Assembly: GCA_947501885.1 (NCBI GenBank) | Contig: CANMXN010000001.1 | Coordinates: 1,550,001-1,614,000, forward strand | Source of the DNA: an uncultured Sphingorhabdus sp. | GTDB taxonomy: Bacteria > Pseudomonadota > Alphaproteobacteria > Sphingomonadales > Sphingomonadaceae | DNA length: 64,000 nucleotides | Direction of reading: 5' to 3' | In this document: one piece after another, positions 39,768 to 49,216 of the stretch | Layout of the letters: every line of letters begins with the position of its first letter | How positions within the stretch are numbered: position 1 is the stretch's first letter | The notes under the pieces: generated by a model | Database searches by the model: none | What the model was told of the DNA's origin: nothing | What the model saw: only the letters and a program-made list of their open reading frames with translations | Position numbers and translations under genes: made by a program

Positions 39768-41747
39768 ATGTCTATGAACCGATATATATATATGGCCGCG
39801 GCGGTTTCTATAACCTCCGTGGCCTTTATTATTTCTCTTACGCGATATTTCGACATATCTGTAATATATTATGTCGCAGCCTTATCATTAGGCACCGCAT
39901 GTCATTTTATGATCTTGCGCAAATTAGACCATATGTCTGCATATCTATTTTGGTTCATCACTATAATCTTGCATATTGGCGTATTATTCGGTGTCGCCTT
40001 ATATGAAGATGATTATTATCGATTTATCTGGGATGGTTGGCATGTCTTACAAGGCACACCTTATGGTAAAGCACCCGCAATATTTTATACCGATGCCAAT
40101 ATTCCTGAATATTTATGGCCCATATTGGATAATGTGAACAACCCTGAGGTCCCGACAATATATGGCCCGACATTACAATTTATATTTGCTTTCACTTATT
40201 ATGTAGCTGGAACCGATCCCACTGGCTTGCGTATCATATTCGCGCTTATCAATCTCATATTGATCATAATATTATCACGCCGTTATCCGCTACATAAAGT
40301 CGCTTTATATGCATGGTGTCCACTGGTGGTGGTTGAAATTATCATCCATATTCATCCTGATGCTATTATGGCCGCGCTACTTGCTACGGGCCTCTATATC
40401 ATGCACCGCTATCCATTGCTCGCAGGTGCTTTATGGGGTGCAGCGGCTGCTACCAAGATCATCGCATTGGCCGCCTGGCCGCTTATGTTGCGTTATTCCA
40501 AAAAAACAGTGATAGCCGCTCTCATTAGTCTGTTTCTACTCTATGGTTATTTTGCCTTATTAGGGTCAAGTTTAGGGTTCGAATCGACCAGTACATTCGC
40601 CAATGAATGGCTGTTCAACCCGATGGGTTTTGATCTTCTCTCTTTAATATTACCGCAAAATATAACGCGCTTAGCAGCGGCAATAATCGGCATAACTCTT
40701 ATCATGCTCATCCACGCACGCACACGCAATAAAGAGCATCCACCATTAGCCGCTATATTTGCTATTATCTTATTTTTTGCCCCAGCCGTGAACAGCTGGT
40801 ATATGATATGGATATTACCATTCGCTATTAATTCACGCCAAATCTGGCCCTTTGTTGCCGCGAGCATCATCCCCTTAAGCTATATAACGGGCTTAACGCT
40901 CGATACCGAAACATTACGCGAGTTTGAGGTGCATCCTATCGCTTGGTCTATCGAAGCCATCGCCATTACTGCCGCACTTTTCTATGACTTTATCAATGCT
41001 AGGCAAAATAATAATCAAACATTATTGCACAGCACAGCTATTGATAAACCCAAAATTGCCGTCATCATCCCTGCACTTAATGAGGCACAGTCAATCGGTA
41101 ATGTCGTTCAATCTATTGATAAAACGCTCAAAGATATAGGTCATAACGCCCATATCATCGTGGTAGATAATGGATCTCATGATAAAACCGCTCAAATAGC
41201 CTCTCAAGCAGGCGCACATATCATTAATGAGTCTGAACGCGGCTATGGCGCAGCATGCCTAGCTGGAATAGCCGCTTTACCCCAGGATAATAATATTATT
41301 TTATTCATCGATGCTGATGGTTCTGATGTTCCCGAAGAAGCAGTGAATTTAATCAATCCCATTATCAACGGTAAGGCTGATATGGTGATTGGCTCACGTG
41401 CATTGGGTATAATGGAAGCAGGGGCCATGACCCTACCGCAACGCTTCGGCAATTGGCTATCAACCCGTTTAGTACATCTTATTTGGCAAAAGAAAATTAC
41501 CGACCTTGGGCCCTTTCGGGCTATTCGCCGTGATGCATTGGACCAGCTTGCTATGGCAGATCGTGATTTTGGCTGGACCATCGAAATGCAAGTTAAAGCA
41601 ATCCAGCAACACATGCGTGTCTTAGAAAGTCCAGCCAATTACCGCAAACGTATTGGCAAATCCAAAATATCGGGTACGGTAAAAGGCGTGATGGGTGCTG
41701 GCACAAAAATATTATATGTCATCGGCCGCGAAGCTTATTTCCGATAG
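39768..41747 (+). CDS. GT-C membrane glycosyltransferase fused to a polyprenol-phosphate glycosyltransferase
   Basis: A 659-aa two-domain protein. Residues about 1-410 form a polytopic domain of about eleven helices with an early acidic loop YEDDYYRFIWDGWHVLQG, as in GT87/PIG-M-like GT-C enzymes. Residues about 425-659 form a GT2 domain with VIIPALNEAQSIGNV, VVDNGSHD, LFIDADGSDVP and DLGPFRAIRR, as in dolichol-phosphate mannose synthase-like enzymes. One part may make a lipid-linked sugar and the other use it. The start could be 39762 (GTG), 39768 or 39774. Related fusions occur near TIGR04282/04283 genes. Confidence 0.85.
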   Translation: MSMNRYIYMAAAVSITSVAFIISLTRYFDISVIYYVAALSLGTACHFMILRKLDHMSAYLFWFITIILHIGVLFGVALYEDDYYRFIWDGWHVLQGTPYGKAPAIFYTDANIPEYLWPILDNVNNPEVPTIYGPTLQFIFAFTYYVAGTDPTGLRIIFALINLILIIILSRRYPLHKVALYAWCPLVVVEIIIHIHPDAIMAALLATGLYIMHRYPLLAGALWGAAAATKIIALAAWPLMLRYSKKTVIAALISLFLLYGYFALLGSSLGFESTSTFANEWLFNPMGFDLLSLILPQNITRLAAAIIGITLIMLIHARTRNKEHPPLAAIFAIILFFAPAVNSWYMIWILPFAINSRQIWPFVAASIIPLSYITGLTLDTETLREFEVHPIAWSIEAIAITAALFYDFINARQNNNQTLLHSTAIDKPKIAVIIPALNEAQSIGNVVQSIDKTLKDIGHNAHIIVVDNGSHDKTAQIASQAGAHIINESERGYGAACLAGIAALPQDNNIILFIDADGSDVPEEAVNLINPIINGKADMVIGSRALGIMEAGAMTLPQRFGNWLSTRLVHLIWQKKITDLGPFRAIRRDALDQLAMADRDFGWTIEMQVKAIQQHMRVLESPANYRKRIGKSKISGTVKGVMGAGTKILYVIGREAYFR

Positions 41748-41775
41748 AATATTCTTACCTTTCCCCAAGAAAATA

Positions 41776-41810
41776 ACCCGCTTAGCATAATACACTGCGG
41801 GTCATTTTTG
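41776..41810. terminator. Bidirectional intrinsic terminator
   Basis: ACCCGC (41776-41781) pairs with GCGGGT (41797-41802), followed by CATTTTTG on the plus strand. On the minus strand the same stem is followed by TATTTTC. It lies between two convergent genes and can serve both. Confidence 0.7.
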
Positions 41811-41824
41811 TATCTTAGGTCGCT

Positions 41825-42763
41825 TTATTTGCGCCGCTTGATCAAGCGCCATCCGCCAAAACCAAGCAATAATATTAGCAATAAAGCAAGGCCGCTATAC
41901 AGCGGATAGGCAGAGATAACCCATAAGGGTGAAATGCTATTGCTTACTTCACCTTTTGGAATAACCTTATCATTTAAGCGCCAGTCATATTCGCTAAACT
42001 CAATATCATATTCACCCGTTGCTAGACCTGCGCTTTGTTCTTCATCCAAACCTAAGCTCTCACCATAAAGCGCCAAAAATTCTTCAAGATCTATAGCATC
42101 GCGCCATCCTGCTTCAAAATCACCACGATACCAATCGAAAATCTTGGATACCGTCACAACATTGCCTTCAACAAAATTACGCTCTCTATGCGTCAAAAAT
42201 GCCTTGGTGGCGGCTTCTAATTGCGCATCAACCCTATCACCCGTAAAGGCTTCATTGATTAGCGGTGGACAACCAATACTGGCACAATTCACGCCAAAGT
42301 GAATGCGCGGATCATTATAGCGGCCACTTCCACGGATCATATCATGTTCAATATTATCCAGTGATAATGTTTGTCCCAAAAGTGGCACAAATTCTTTTTG
42401 CCATGGCGATTCAATTGCTCCGCCCAATTCTTTAATCGAGTTAAGGTCCGGATATTTCGTCAAGATCAAGTCTACCGTAAAAGCATTATAGGCATTGATT
42501 AGAAAGGCCAATTGCTCATCAGTTGACCATGTATCAAATGTTGCTTGATCAACCGCTGACAATTCATCCAAATAGCTTTGAAGATCAGCCTTCTGGTTAT
42601 TCACATTGGCATAATCAATATTGGATGCTCCGCCATCATCAAGCATGGTAACATTTTCTTTAACAATCGCATCCCATTTCTCATGGTTAAAGCTTTGCGC
42701 CATTACAGGCATAGAGACGCTCATCATCAACGGCAGAATGATTGGGGCTGCATATTTTAACAT
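41825..42763 (-). CDS. DUF547 secreted, membrane-anchored protein
   Basis: A 312-aa protein with an N-terminal signal peptide (MLKYAAPIILPLMMSVSMPVMAQS), a DUF547 domain and a C-terminal membrane helix followed by RLIKRRK. The DUF547 features are AFLINAYNAFTVDLIL, HFGVNCASIGCPPL and FLTHRERNFVE. DUF547 is a family of unknown activity with a thiol-protease/transglutaminase-like appearance, often found with rSAM-associated glycosyltransferases. I chose the ATG at 42763, behind GAAGGA; the upstream open frame to 42886 is not needed. Convergent with the GT-C fusion. Confidence 0.85.
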   Translation of the reverse strand: MLKYAAPIILPLMMSVSMPVMAQSFNHEKWDAIVKENVTMLDDGGASNIDYANVNNQKADLQSYLDELSAVDQATFDTWSTDEQLAFLINAYNAFTVDLILTKYPDLNSIKELGGAIESPWQKEFVPLLGQTLSLDNIEHDMIRGSGRYNDPRIHFGVNCASIGCPPLINEAFTGDRVDAQLEAATKAFLTHRERNFVEGNVVTVSKIFDWYRGDFEAGWRDAIDLEEFLALYGESLGLDEEQSAGLATGEYDIEFSEYDWRLNDKVIPKGEVSNSISPLWVISAYPLYSGLALLLILLLGFGGWRLIKRRK

Positions 42764-42953
42764 TGTTGGTCCTTCATTAAAGTTTGGCTTCATTAAGGGT
42801 TCAAGGGATAATAGATTTTTGTAACATCCCCTATTCGTATCAATATTATCCAAAGTTACATTTTTAATACGTCTTGACAATGACAATGATATATTTATCT
42901 ACCTTCTAGTAGGATGTTAAATTTATTCACTCTAAGATTATAAGGAAAATATA

Positions 42954-43574
42954 ATGAAAATATATGACGTAGAAGGCTTTCCAAATCCAGCACGTGTGCG
43001 AATTGCTCTGGCCGAAAAAAACGCAACAGATACTGTCGAGTTCATTCCCGTAGACGTTATGGGTGGTGAGCATAGAGGTGATGCTTTTAGAGCAAAAAAT
43101 CCAGATGCAAGTGTGCCTCTGGCTGAACTAGAATGCGGCACATATATTGGGCAATGTACCGCCATTACTGAATATATTGATGGTACATATGAAGGTCCAT
43201 CTTTAATCGGCAACACCCCAAAAGAACGGGCGCAAACACATATGATGAATCTACGAGCAGAAGCAGGTCTAGTTGATGCGGTAGGTGCTTATTTTCATCA
43301 TGCCACACCAGGCCTTGGACCAGATTTAGAAACATATCAAAACGCCGATTGGGGCATGAAGCGTAAAGAAGTAGCACAAAATACTATGCGATATTTAGAC
43401 TCTGTGCTGGCTGAAAGTGATTATGTTGCTGGTAATAATTTCACTATGGCAGATATAACAGCGTTTGCTGGTTTAGCATTCGCAGATTTTGCACAGGTTG
43501 AAATACCTTCTGACTTAAACAATCTACAAGCATGGCGCGAACGTGTTGCAGCACGTCCAAGCTGCGGCGGATAA
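42954..43574 (+). CDS. Glutathione S-transferase family protein
   Basis: A 206-aa GST. The N-terminal thioredoxin-like half reads KIYDVEGFPNPARVRIALAEKN and includes the ECGTYIGQCTAITEYI segment that holds the glutathione-binding Ser/Thr region. The helical C-terminal half has the ADITAFAGLAFADF N-capping-box region. AAGGAAAAT precedes the ATG. The substrate is unknown; with an arsenic methylation cluster close by, a role in thiol handling of arsenicals is conceivable but unsupported. Confidence 0.88.
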   Translation: MKIYDVEGFPNPARVRIALAEKNATDTVEFIPVDVMGGEHRGDAFRAKNPDASVPLAELECGTYIGQCTAITEYIDGTYEGPSLIGNTPKERAQTHMMNLRAEAGLVDAVGAYFHHATPGLGPDLETYQNADWGMKRKEVAQNTMRYLDSVLAESDYVAGNNFTMADITAFAGLAFADFAQVEIPSDLNNLQAWRERVAARPSCGG

Positions 43575-43583
43575 TATATAAAT

Positions 43584-43617
43584 AAGGCTGATTATTGCCA
43601 AACCAATAGTCAGCCTT
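43584..43617. terminator. Hairpin after the GST gene, possible terminator
   Basis: AAGGCTGATTATTG and CAATAGTCAGCCTT form a 14-bp stem with one G-U pair and a six-base loop, ten bases after the GST stop. The trailing sequence lacks a proper T run, so termination efficiency is uncertain. Confidence 0.5.
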
Positions 43618-43711
43618 ATCATGGCCCTGAATATGGTTTAAAAATATTATATGGTTTAAAAATATTCTGTAATTTATAGGAGTTAGATAAAAATACCAAG
43701 GAGTATATCTA

Positions 43712-44407
43712 ATGGAATTAAATGCTGATTTCTCAAAAAGCGCTATTGTCCATTCCGATCAAATCGAATGGCTTGCATCTCCTATGGCTGGTGTTGACCG
43801 GCGTATGCTTGAACGTATAGGCGATGAGGTTGCAAGAGCGACTACTATTGTTCGTTATGCACCAGATAGTAAATTTTCTGCGCATGTCCATAGCGGCGGT
43901 GAAGAGTTTATTGTCTTAGATGGCGTGTTTCAAGACGAGTATGGCGATTATCCAGCGGGCAGTTATATCCGTAATCCACCGACTAGCAGTCACACGCCCG
44001 GTTCCGCGCAAGGCTGCACAATTTTTGTGAAATTGTGGCAGTTTGAACCCAATGATCGCACCCAAGTTAAAATTGATATGAATAAAATGCACGCCATTGA
44101 AAGTGCGACTAGGGAAGGCGTATCTATTATGCCATTATTTCAAGATACACGTGAAACTGTGCAGATGGAAATATGGGATGCAAATGCACAAATAGATATC
44201 GACATGCCAGATGGAGGCGAACTTTTGGTTTTAGAAGGCAATATTTCTACAAATTCAAAAGATATTCCATCAGAGCAATTAACACGCCATGATTGGTTGC
44301 GCATTCCCATTGGTAAAAAGCTAAATGCTATGGCAGGAAAAAATGGGGCCAAGGTCTGGGTTAAAATGGGTCATATCCCTTATGCGAAAGCCCCCAATAC
44401 GATATGA
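43712..44407 (+). CDS. ChrR-like double-cupin protein
   Basis: A 231-aa protein made of two cupin modules. The first has APDSKFSAHVHSGGEEFIVLDGVFQDEYGDYPAGSYIRNPPTSSH, with His/His/Glu metal ligands typical of ChrR-type cupins. The second (about 145-225) has ELLVLEGNIS and WLRIPIGKKL but few His. The zinc-binding N-terminal domain of anti-sigma ChrR is absent, so an anti-sigma role is unlikely; a dioxygenase or stress role is possible. AAGGAGTATA precedes the ATG. A TetR gene follows closely and may belong to the same unit. Confidence 0.85.
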   Translation: MELNADFSKSAIVHSDQIEWLASPMAGVDRRMLERIGDEVARATTIVRYAPDSKFSAHVHSGGEEFIVLDGVFQDEYGDYPAGSYIRNPPTSSHTPGSAQGCTIFVKLWQFEPNDRTQVKIDMNKMHAIESATREGVSIMPLFQDTRETVQMEIWDANAQIDIDMPDGGELLVLEGNISTNSKDIPSEQLTRHDWLRIPIGKKLNAMAGKNGAKVWVKMGHIPYAKAPNTI

Positions 44408-44449
44408 TCTAATATTAACGTTATTGTCACTTCTATGAATAGGACAGCA

Positions 44450-45010
44450 ATGGATACCAAAACAAAACTTCTCGATTGTGCAGAACATTTAGCGCGTGCG
44501 CGCGGTGTCGATGGTTTCAGCTATGCTGACATGGCGCAAGAGATAGCCATTCGAAAAGCCAGTATCCATTATCATTTTGCTACAAAGTCTGATTTATCTC
44601 TAGCGCTCATTACCCGCTATAGTGATAATTTTATGGCCTTATTGAACGCTATTGATGATAAAAGGCAGAGTGCTGGCGATGCATTACAATCTTATATTGA
44701 TCTTTACAGAAACGCTTTAGGCACTGGTAACACGGTCTGTTTATGCGTGGCATTTTCTATCGCTAAAGAAAGTCTAAGCGATGATGTTATGCAGCAGCTA
44801 CAAATTTTTCGTAGCAAAAATATAGATTGGCTAACCACCTTATTTGAGACCTCCAGAACAGACGGCTCTATCATTAATATAAGCAATGCTGAAGCCGAGG
44901 CTTATGCTTGCTTAACCAATGTAGAAGGCGCACATCTAATGGCACGTAGTGCGCAAGATTTAAAAATATTTGATTTAGGGACGGCCCTTCTACGATCACG
45001 GCTAAAATAA
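44450..45010 (+). CDS. TetR/AcrR-family regulator
   Basis: A 186-aa one-component repressor. The N-terminal helix-turn-helix region is LLDCAEHLARARGVDGFSYADMAQEIAIRKASIHYHFATKSDLSLALI, the standard TetR signature ending in the YHF segment. The C-terminal ligand-binding domain is helical and unassigned. AGGA at 44441 fits the ATG at 44450; an ATG at 44435 would add five residues. It lies 40 bases after the cupin gene, which it may control, or it may act on the MaoC/CoA-lyase genes downstream. Confidence 0.88.
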   Translation: MDTKTKLLDCAEHLARARGVDGFSYADMAQEIAIRKASIHYHFATKSDLSLALITRYSDNFMALLNAIDDKRQSAGDALQSYIDLYRNALGTGNTVCLCVAFSIAKESLSDDVMQQLQIFRSKNIDWLTTLFETSRTDGSIINISNAEAEAYACLTNVEGAHLMARSAQDLKIFDLGTALLRSRLK

Positions 45011-45188
45011 CATTCACACCAAAGCTATTTGGCTGTTAATATTATGATGCCTAAACATATGGATATGTAAGAGATTATCAAAACTATATTCCAAAATATG
45101 AAATAATGCCTTGCTTGCCCAAATAGATACAGAGGCGTAAAGGCGGTTACAATATTTTTTGTGCGAGTCGCACCAATAGAGGCAGATA

Positions 45189-45644
45189 ATGGCTGGTAAA
45201 TATTTTGACGAATGGAATATAGGCGATACCATCGAGCATGATATCCGCCGTACCGTGACTGAGACTGATAATCTGTTATTTACCACAATGACGCATAATC
45301 CCCAGCCGCTACACCTGGACGTCGAAGCCGCAAAACAGAGTGAATTTGGACAAATTCTCGTCAATGGAACTTTTACATTTAGCCTAATGGTTGGCCTATC
45401 CGTGGGTGATACTACGCTAGGCACTTTGGTGGCGAACCTTGGTTATGATAAACTCATCATGCCCAAACCTGTTTTCATTGGCGATACATTGCACGCAAGC
45501 AGCAGTGTTAAAGCGTTAAAAGAGAGCAAATCACGCCCCGATGCTGGTATCATTACTTTTGCTCATCAATGCCTTAACCAACATGATGAGATTGTCTGCT
45601 CTTGTGAACGGGCTGCTTTAATTCAGAAAAGACCATCATCATGA
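45189..45644 (+). CDS. MaoC-family (R)-specific hydratase
   Basis: A 151-aa single hotdog MaoC-like hydratase. The N-terminal FDEWNIGDTIEHDIRRTVTETDNLLFTTMTHNPQPLHLDVEAAKQSEFG is the hydratase-2 type start with the Asp/His catalytic pair region; FGQILVNGTFTFSLMVGLS follows. It overlaps the CoA-lyase gene by four bases (ATGA), so the two act together, probably adding water to an unsaturated dicarboxylic acyl-CoA before C-C cleavage. The exact acyl-CoA is unknown. Confidence 0.88.
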   Translation: MAGKYFDEWNIGDTIEHDIRRTVTETDNLLFTTMTHNPQPLHLDVEAAKQSEFGQILVNGTFTFSLMVGLSVGDTTLGTLVANLGYDKLIMPKPVFIGDTLHASSSVKALKESKSRPDAGIITFAHQCLNQHDEIVCSCERAALIQKRPSS

Positions 45645-46594
45645 GCCTATTAAGAGCCATACAAGATACATTCTCCAACAAATCTGTTGATAGAAAAGAA
45701 ACCGCTCCAGCGCCCAAAAAAGAGCATAAGTTAGAGACCGTCTTTTGCCGATCTTTATTGTTCGTTCCAGGTAATAGGCCCGAGCGTTTTGATAAAGCCG
45801 CGAGCAGCGGCGCTGATGCTATCATTATTGATTTGGAAGATAGCGTGCCTGCTGAGCATAAAGAAAAAGCACGCGAAGCAGTGCGAACCTATTTACAATC
45901 CCCCTTAACCACCAAAACATTAGTACGCATTAACCCGCTAGATAGCGAATATGCCATTCATGATATTAAGGCCATACTCGATTCAGGCTTACCGCAACAC
46001 CCAAGCGGCATAGTCTTGCCCAAAGCCGAAGGTTCGACCACCGTGAAACGCTTAATATCGCTCATGGGTGATATACGCGTGCCAATATTACCCATTGCCA
46101 CCGAAACCCCAGCAGCCGTTTTCGAAATGGGGTCTTTTCGCAAAGTTAGTAAATATCTCATGGGCCTCACATGGGGTGCAGAAGATTTGCCTGCCGCCAT
46201 TGGTGCAGAGACATCGCGTCACAGCGATGGATATTTCACACCGCCTTATGAAATGGTTCGTAATCTTGCTTTATTTGCCGCTCACGCCGCCAAAGTGCAA
46301 GCAATTGAAACCGTCTATCCCAATATCCGTGATTTGGATGGACTAGCCGATTATGCCGCGCGCGGCGTACGTGATGGATATACAGGCATGATGGCACTGC
46401 ATCCTGACCAAGTAATGATTATCAACGCGGCCTTTTCGCCCAGTGATGATTCCGTAGACCATGCGCGTGCTATTATTGCAGCATTTGCTGCTAATCCAGG
46501 TGCTGGTGTGCTAGAGCTAGACGGCAAGATGATCGATAAACCGCATTTAATTCAAGCGCGCAAAATTGTCGCTGCCGCTGCAAAAATAGCATAA
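45641..46594 (+). CDS. HpcH/HpaI-type CoA-ester lyase (citrate lyase beta-like)
   Basis: A 317-aa Mg-dependent lyase related to CitE, malyl-CoA and citramalyl-CoA lyases. After an N-terminal extension of about 35 charged residues, FCRSLLFVPGNRPERFDKAASSGADAIIIDLEDSVP holds the family start and metal-binding acidic residues; GIVLPKAEG and GLTWGAEDLPAAIGAE follow. It is coupled to the MaoC hydratase, an arrangement that suggests a pathway breaking beta-hydroxy dicarboxylic acyl-CoAs such as beta-methylmalyl- or citramalyl-CoA. Which one cannot be told from the sequence. Confidence 0.88.
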   Translation: MSLLRAIQDTFSNKSVDRKETAPAPKKEHKLETVFCRSLLFVPGNRPERFDKAASSGADAIIIDLEDSVPAEHKEKAREAVRTYLQSPLTTKTLVRINPLDSEYAIHDIKAILDSGLPQHPSGIVLPKAEGSTTVKRLISLMGDIRVPILPIATETPAAVFEMGSFRKVSKYLMGLTWGAEDLPAAIGAETSRHSDGYFTPPYEMVRNLALFAAHAAKVQAIETVYPNIRDLDGLADYAARGVRDGYTGMMALHPDQVMIINAAFSPSDDSVDHARAIIAAFAANPGAGVLELDGKMIDKPHLIQARKIVAAAAKIA

Positions 46595-46669
46595 TATTCT
46601 TGCGCATATAAAGGCTTCAAGATCATGATTTCCTATTAGATAGGCCTTAAGCAGTTATACAATCCGCTT

Positions 46670-48091
46670 CTATAAACCAAGTTCACGATAAGCACGGGCA
46701 ATCGTATTCACCGCAATCACATAAGAAGCTGTACGCATATCTTTAATGCTGGAGTCTTCTTTCATCATTTGCGAAATACGATCGTAAGCATTGAGCATCA
46801 CATCTTCGAGACCGCTACGCACCAAGTCTAATTCACTGCCACCCGATAGAAATGGCTCCCGTACTTGGCTTGGAAAAGGTTGCTCAGTCATAGTCTCCAT
46901 TGCATCGACAATAGTGCGACGATTGCGCTCTCGGCTTCGCCGGTCCATAAGACCAAAAGGAATATGGGTGAGGTTTTTTACCCACTCAAAATAAGACACA
47001 ATCACACCACCGCTATTTACAAACATATCGGGCATTATTGGAATATTACGGGCTTGTATGATCTTATCGCTTGCCGCAGATATCGGACCATTGGCAGCCT
47101 CCACAATAACTTCACAAGAAATTTTCTTTGCGACTTCTTCGGATATTACATCTTCGAGAGCCGCTGGGATGATAATATCGCAATCGGCCAAAAATGCTTC
47201 ATCTAAACTTTCTTCATAATCACCCAAATCACAGTCTTTAAAGCTGCCATTGTCAGTAAAATAAGCCTTAAGCGCCTCTACATCCATGCCATCATCATTA
47301 CTGATCATGCCATTATATTCGATCACACGCGTAATTTTACAGCCATCTTCCTCGCTCAGAAACTTAACCGCATGATAGCCCACATTACCAAAGCCTTGAA
47401 TAACGACACGCTTACCACGTAAATCTTTTCCATAGCCATATTTTTCCATCATCGCATCATCATTATAAAAGGCTTGAATCGCATATTGAACACCGCGGCC
47501 CGTTGCCTCCGTGCGACCTTCAATACCGCCGCGCCCCAGTGGTTTGCCAGTTACACAGGCTCGTGCATCCACATCATTTTGGGCATGGCGAACATATTCA
47601 TCAGCAATCCACGCCATCTCTCTCTCGCCCGTCCCAACATCTGGCGCTGGTACATTTTGTCCTGGGCCTATCAGATTTCTACGCGCCAATTCTTGGGTAA
47701 AACGACGGGTAATTTTCTCAATTTCATCCGCTTCCCATGCACTGGGGTCAATCATCAACGCTCCTTTTGATCCACCAAAAGGCAAGTCAACCAAAGCACA
47801 TTTCATCGACATAAGCGCCGCCAAAGCTTCAACCTCTTGCGCATCAACATTCATGGCGTAACGAATGCCGCCTTTAACGGGTTGAATATGTTCGCTATGA
47901 ACGCTGCGCCATCCTTGAAAGCTGAATAATTTACCGCGCAGACGCACACCGAATTTCACGGTATAGGTTGAATTACACTGCAATATCCGTTCCGATAAAC
48001 CATCGGGTAAATCCAAATAGGTCATCGCATCATTCATATAATGATTGATACTATCTAAAAAACCATGGACTTCATTATTGGCTGCATTCAT
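46670..48091 (-). CDS. Glutamate/leucine-type dehydrogenase family enzyme
   Basis: A 473-aa NAD(P)-dependent amino acid dehydrogenase of the Glu/Leu/Phe/Val family, deaminating glutamate in most members of this length. Motifs: QPVKGGIRYAMNVDAQEVEALAALMSMKCALVDLPFGGSKGAL holds the catalytic Lys region; PAPDVGTGEREMAWIADEY follows; the Rossmann fold is VVIQGFGNVGYHAVKFL. The ATG at 48091 has an in-frame GTG just before it and a weak ribosome-binding site. It is divergent from the deacetylase-like gene. Confidence 0.92.
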   Translation of the reverse strand: MNAANNEVHGFLDSINHYMNDAMTYLDLPDGLSERILQCNSTYTVKFGVRLRGKLFSFQGWRSVHSEHIQPVKGGIRYAMNVDAQEVEALAALMSMKCALVDLPFGGSKGALMIDPSAWEADEIEKITRRFTQELARRNLIGPGQNVPAPDVGTGEREMAWIADEYVRHAQNDVDARACVTGKPLGRGGIEGRTEATGRGVQYAIQAFYNDDAMMEKYGYGKDLRGKRVVIQGFGNVGYHAVKFLSEEDGCKITRVIEYNGMISNDDGMDVEALKAYFTDNGSFKDCDLGDYEESLDEAFLADCDIIIPAALEDVISEEVAKKISCEVIVEAANGPISAASDKIIQARNIPIMPDMFVNSGGVIVSYFEWVKNLTHIPFGLMDRRSRERNRRTIVDAMETMTEQPFPSQVREPFLSGGSELDLVRSGLEDVMLNAYDRISQMMKEDSSIKDMRTASYVIAVNTIARAYRELGL

Positions 48092-48191
48092 CACTTTATC
48101 CCATATTGATGCTTGAATTGTTATATCGTAATAATGTTATAATAGAATATAACAATGCTAATCTCATAAGGTTTTAACAATATTGTCCAAT

Positions 48192-49214
48192 ATGAAAATA
48201 TTTTACACATCCGATCACCAATATCATGCACCAGCCCAAGAATTACATCGCGGGGCATTTGTTCCATCGCATGAAGGGCCGCACCGTATGGACATGCTCT
48301 TAAATGGCTTGTCTAAACATGGCTATGATGGTTTTACTCCGCCCAATATGTATGACATATGTGACATTTTGTCGGTACATAGTCAGCGATATGTCGAATT
48401 TTTGCAAAATGCTTGGCAAAAATGGCAAGATGCAGGCTATAGCAGCGACGTTCTGCCGATGACTTACCCCTATAATAAGCGGCGTGAGAACCCACCCAAA
48501 GATATTGATGGTGAGGCAGGATATTATGCAGCATCCGCCGATTGTATCATTACCGAAACCAGTTGGCGCGCTATTAAAGCAGGGGCCGATTGTGCCCTAT
48601 CAGCAGCGCAGCATGTGTATGATAATGGCGGTGCTGCATTGGCACTCACGCGGCCACCTGGCCATCATGCTGGCCGCGAATATATGGCGGGATATTGCTA
48701 TCTGAATTATGCGGCGATAGCGGCGCAATATATGCGCGATGCTGGCTCCGCAAAAGTTGCGATCCTTGATGTTGATTTTCATCATGGCAATGGCACACAG
48801 GATATTTTTTATGTGCGCGATGATATATTTTTTGCATCCTTGCACGGCGAACCCGATCACCATTTTCCTTACTTTTGGGGTCATAAAGATGAAATTGGCA
48901 GCGGCATAGGCGAAGGCTATAACGCCAATTACCCTCTGCCCGCTGGCACGCAATATAGTGCATGGAAAGAAGCATTGATGAGCGCATTAGAGCGTATCAG
49001 AGACTTTGGCGCGGATGCATTAATTATCTCGCTGGGCGTTGATACATTTGAGCATGATCCGATTAGCTCGTTCAAGCTAAAAACACCCGATTATGCGGAC
49101 TATAGCCGAGAAATTGCTGCGCTAAATTTGCCAAGCGTCCTCATCATGGAAGGCGGTTATGGCGTCCCCGAAATTGGCGATAATCTCGCGGGTGTTTTGA
49201 ATGGTTTTGAGTGA
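48192..49214 (+). CDS. Histone deacetylase-like / acetylpolyamine amidohydrolase
   Basis: A 340-aa zinc deacetylase of the HDAC superfamily, removing acetyl groups from polyamines or other small amines in bacteria. The active site shows in ALTRPPGHHAGREYMAGYCYLNYAAIAAQYM (His-His and Tyr region), LDVDFHHGNGTQDIFY (zinc ligands Asp and His) and the later LGVDTFEHDPIS (third ligand), ending EGGYGV. The start is the ATG at 48192; a TTG lies three codons upstream. The insert between the zinc-site blocks is typical of acetylpolyamine amidohydrolases. Convergent with the Fic pair. Confidence 0.9.
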   Translation: MKIFYTSDHQYHAPAQELHRGAFVPSHEGPHRMDMLLNGLSKHGYDGFTPPNMYDICDILSVHSQRYVEFLQNAWQKWQDAGYSSDVLPMTYPYNKRRENPPKDIDGEAGYYAASADCIITETSWRAIKAGADCALSAAQHVYDNGGAALALTRPPGHHAGREYMAGYCYLNYAAIAAQYMRDAGSAKVAILDVDFHHGNGTQDIFYVRDDIFFASLHGEPDHHFPYFWGHKDEIGSGIGEGYNANYPLPAGTQYSAWKEALMSALERIRDFGADALIISLGVDTFEHDPISSFKLKTPDYADYSREIAALNLPSVLIMEGGYGVPEIGDNLAGVLNGFE

Positions 49215-49216
49215 TA

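Noticed and set aside
43712-44407. Cupin protein as an anti-sigma factor of the ChrR type
   Set aside because: The N-terminal zinc-binding anti-sigma domain is missing and no sigma factor gene is adjacent.
45014-45424. A 136-codon minus-strand open frame
   Set aside because: It is antisense to the start of the MaoC gene and to the TetR-MaoC gap, with no motif.
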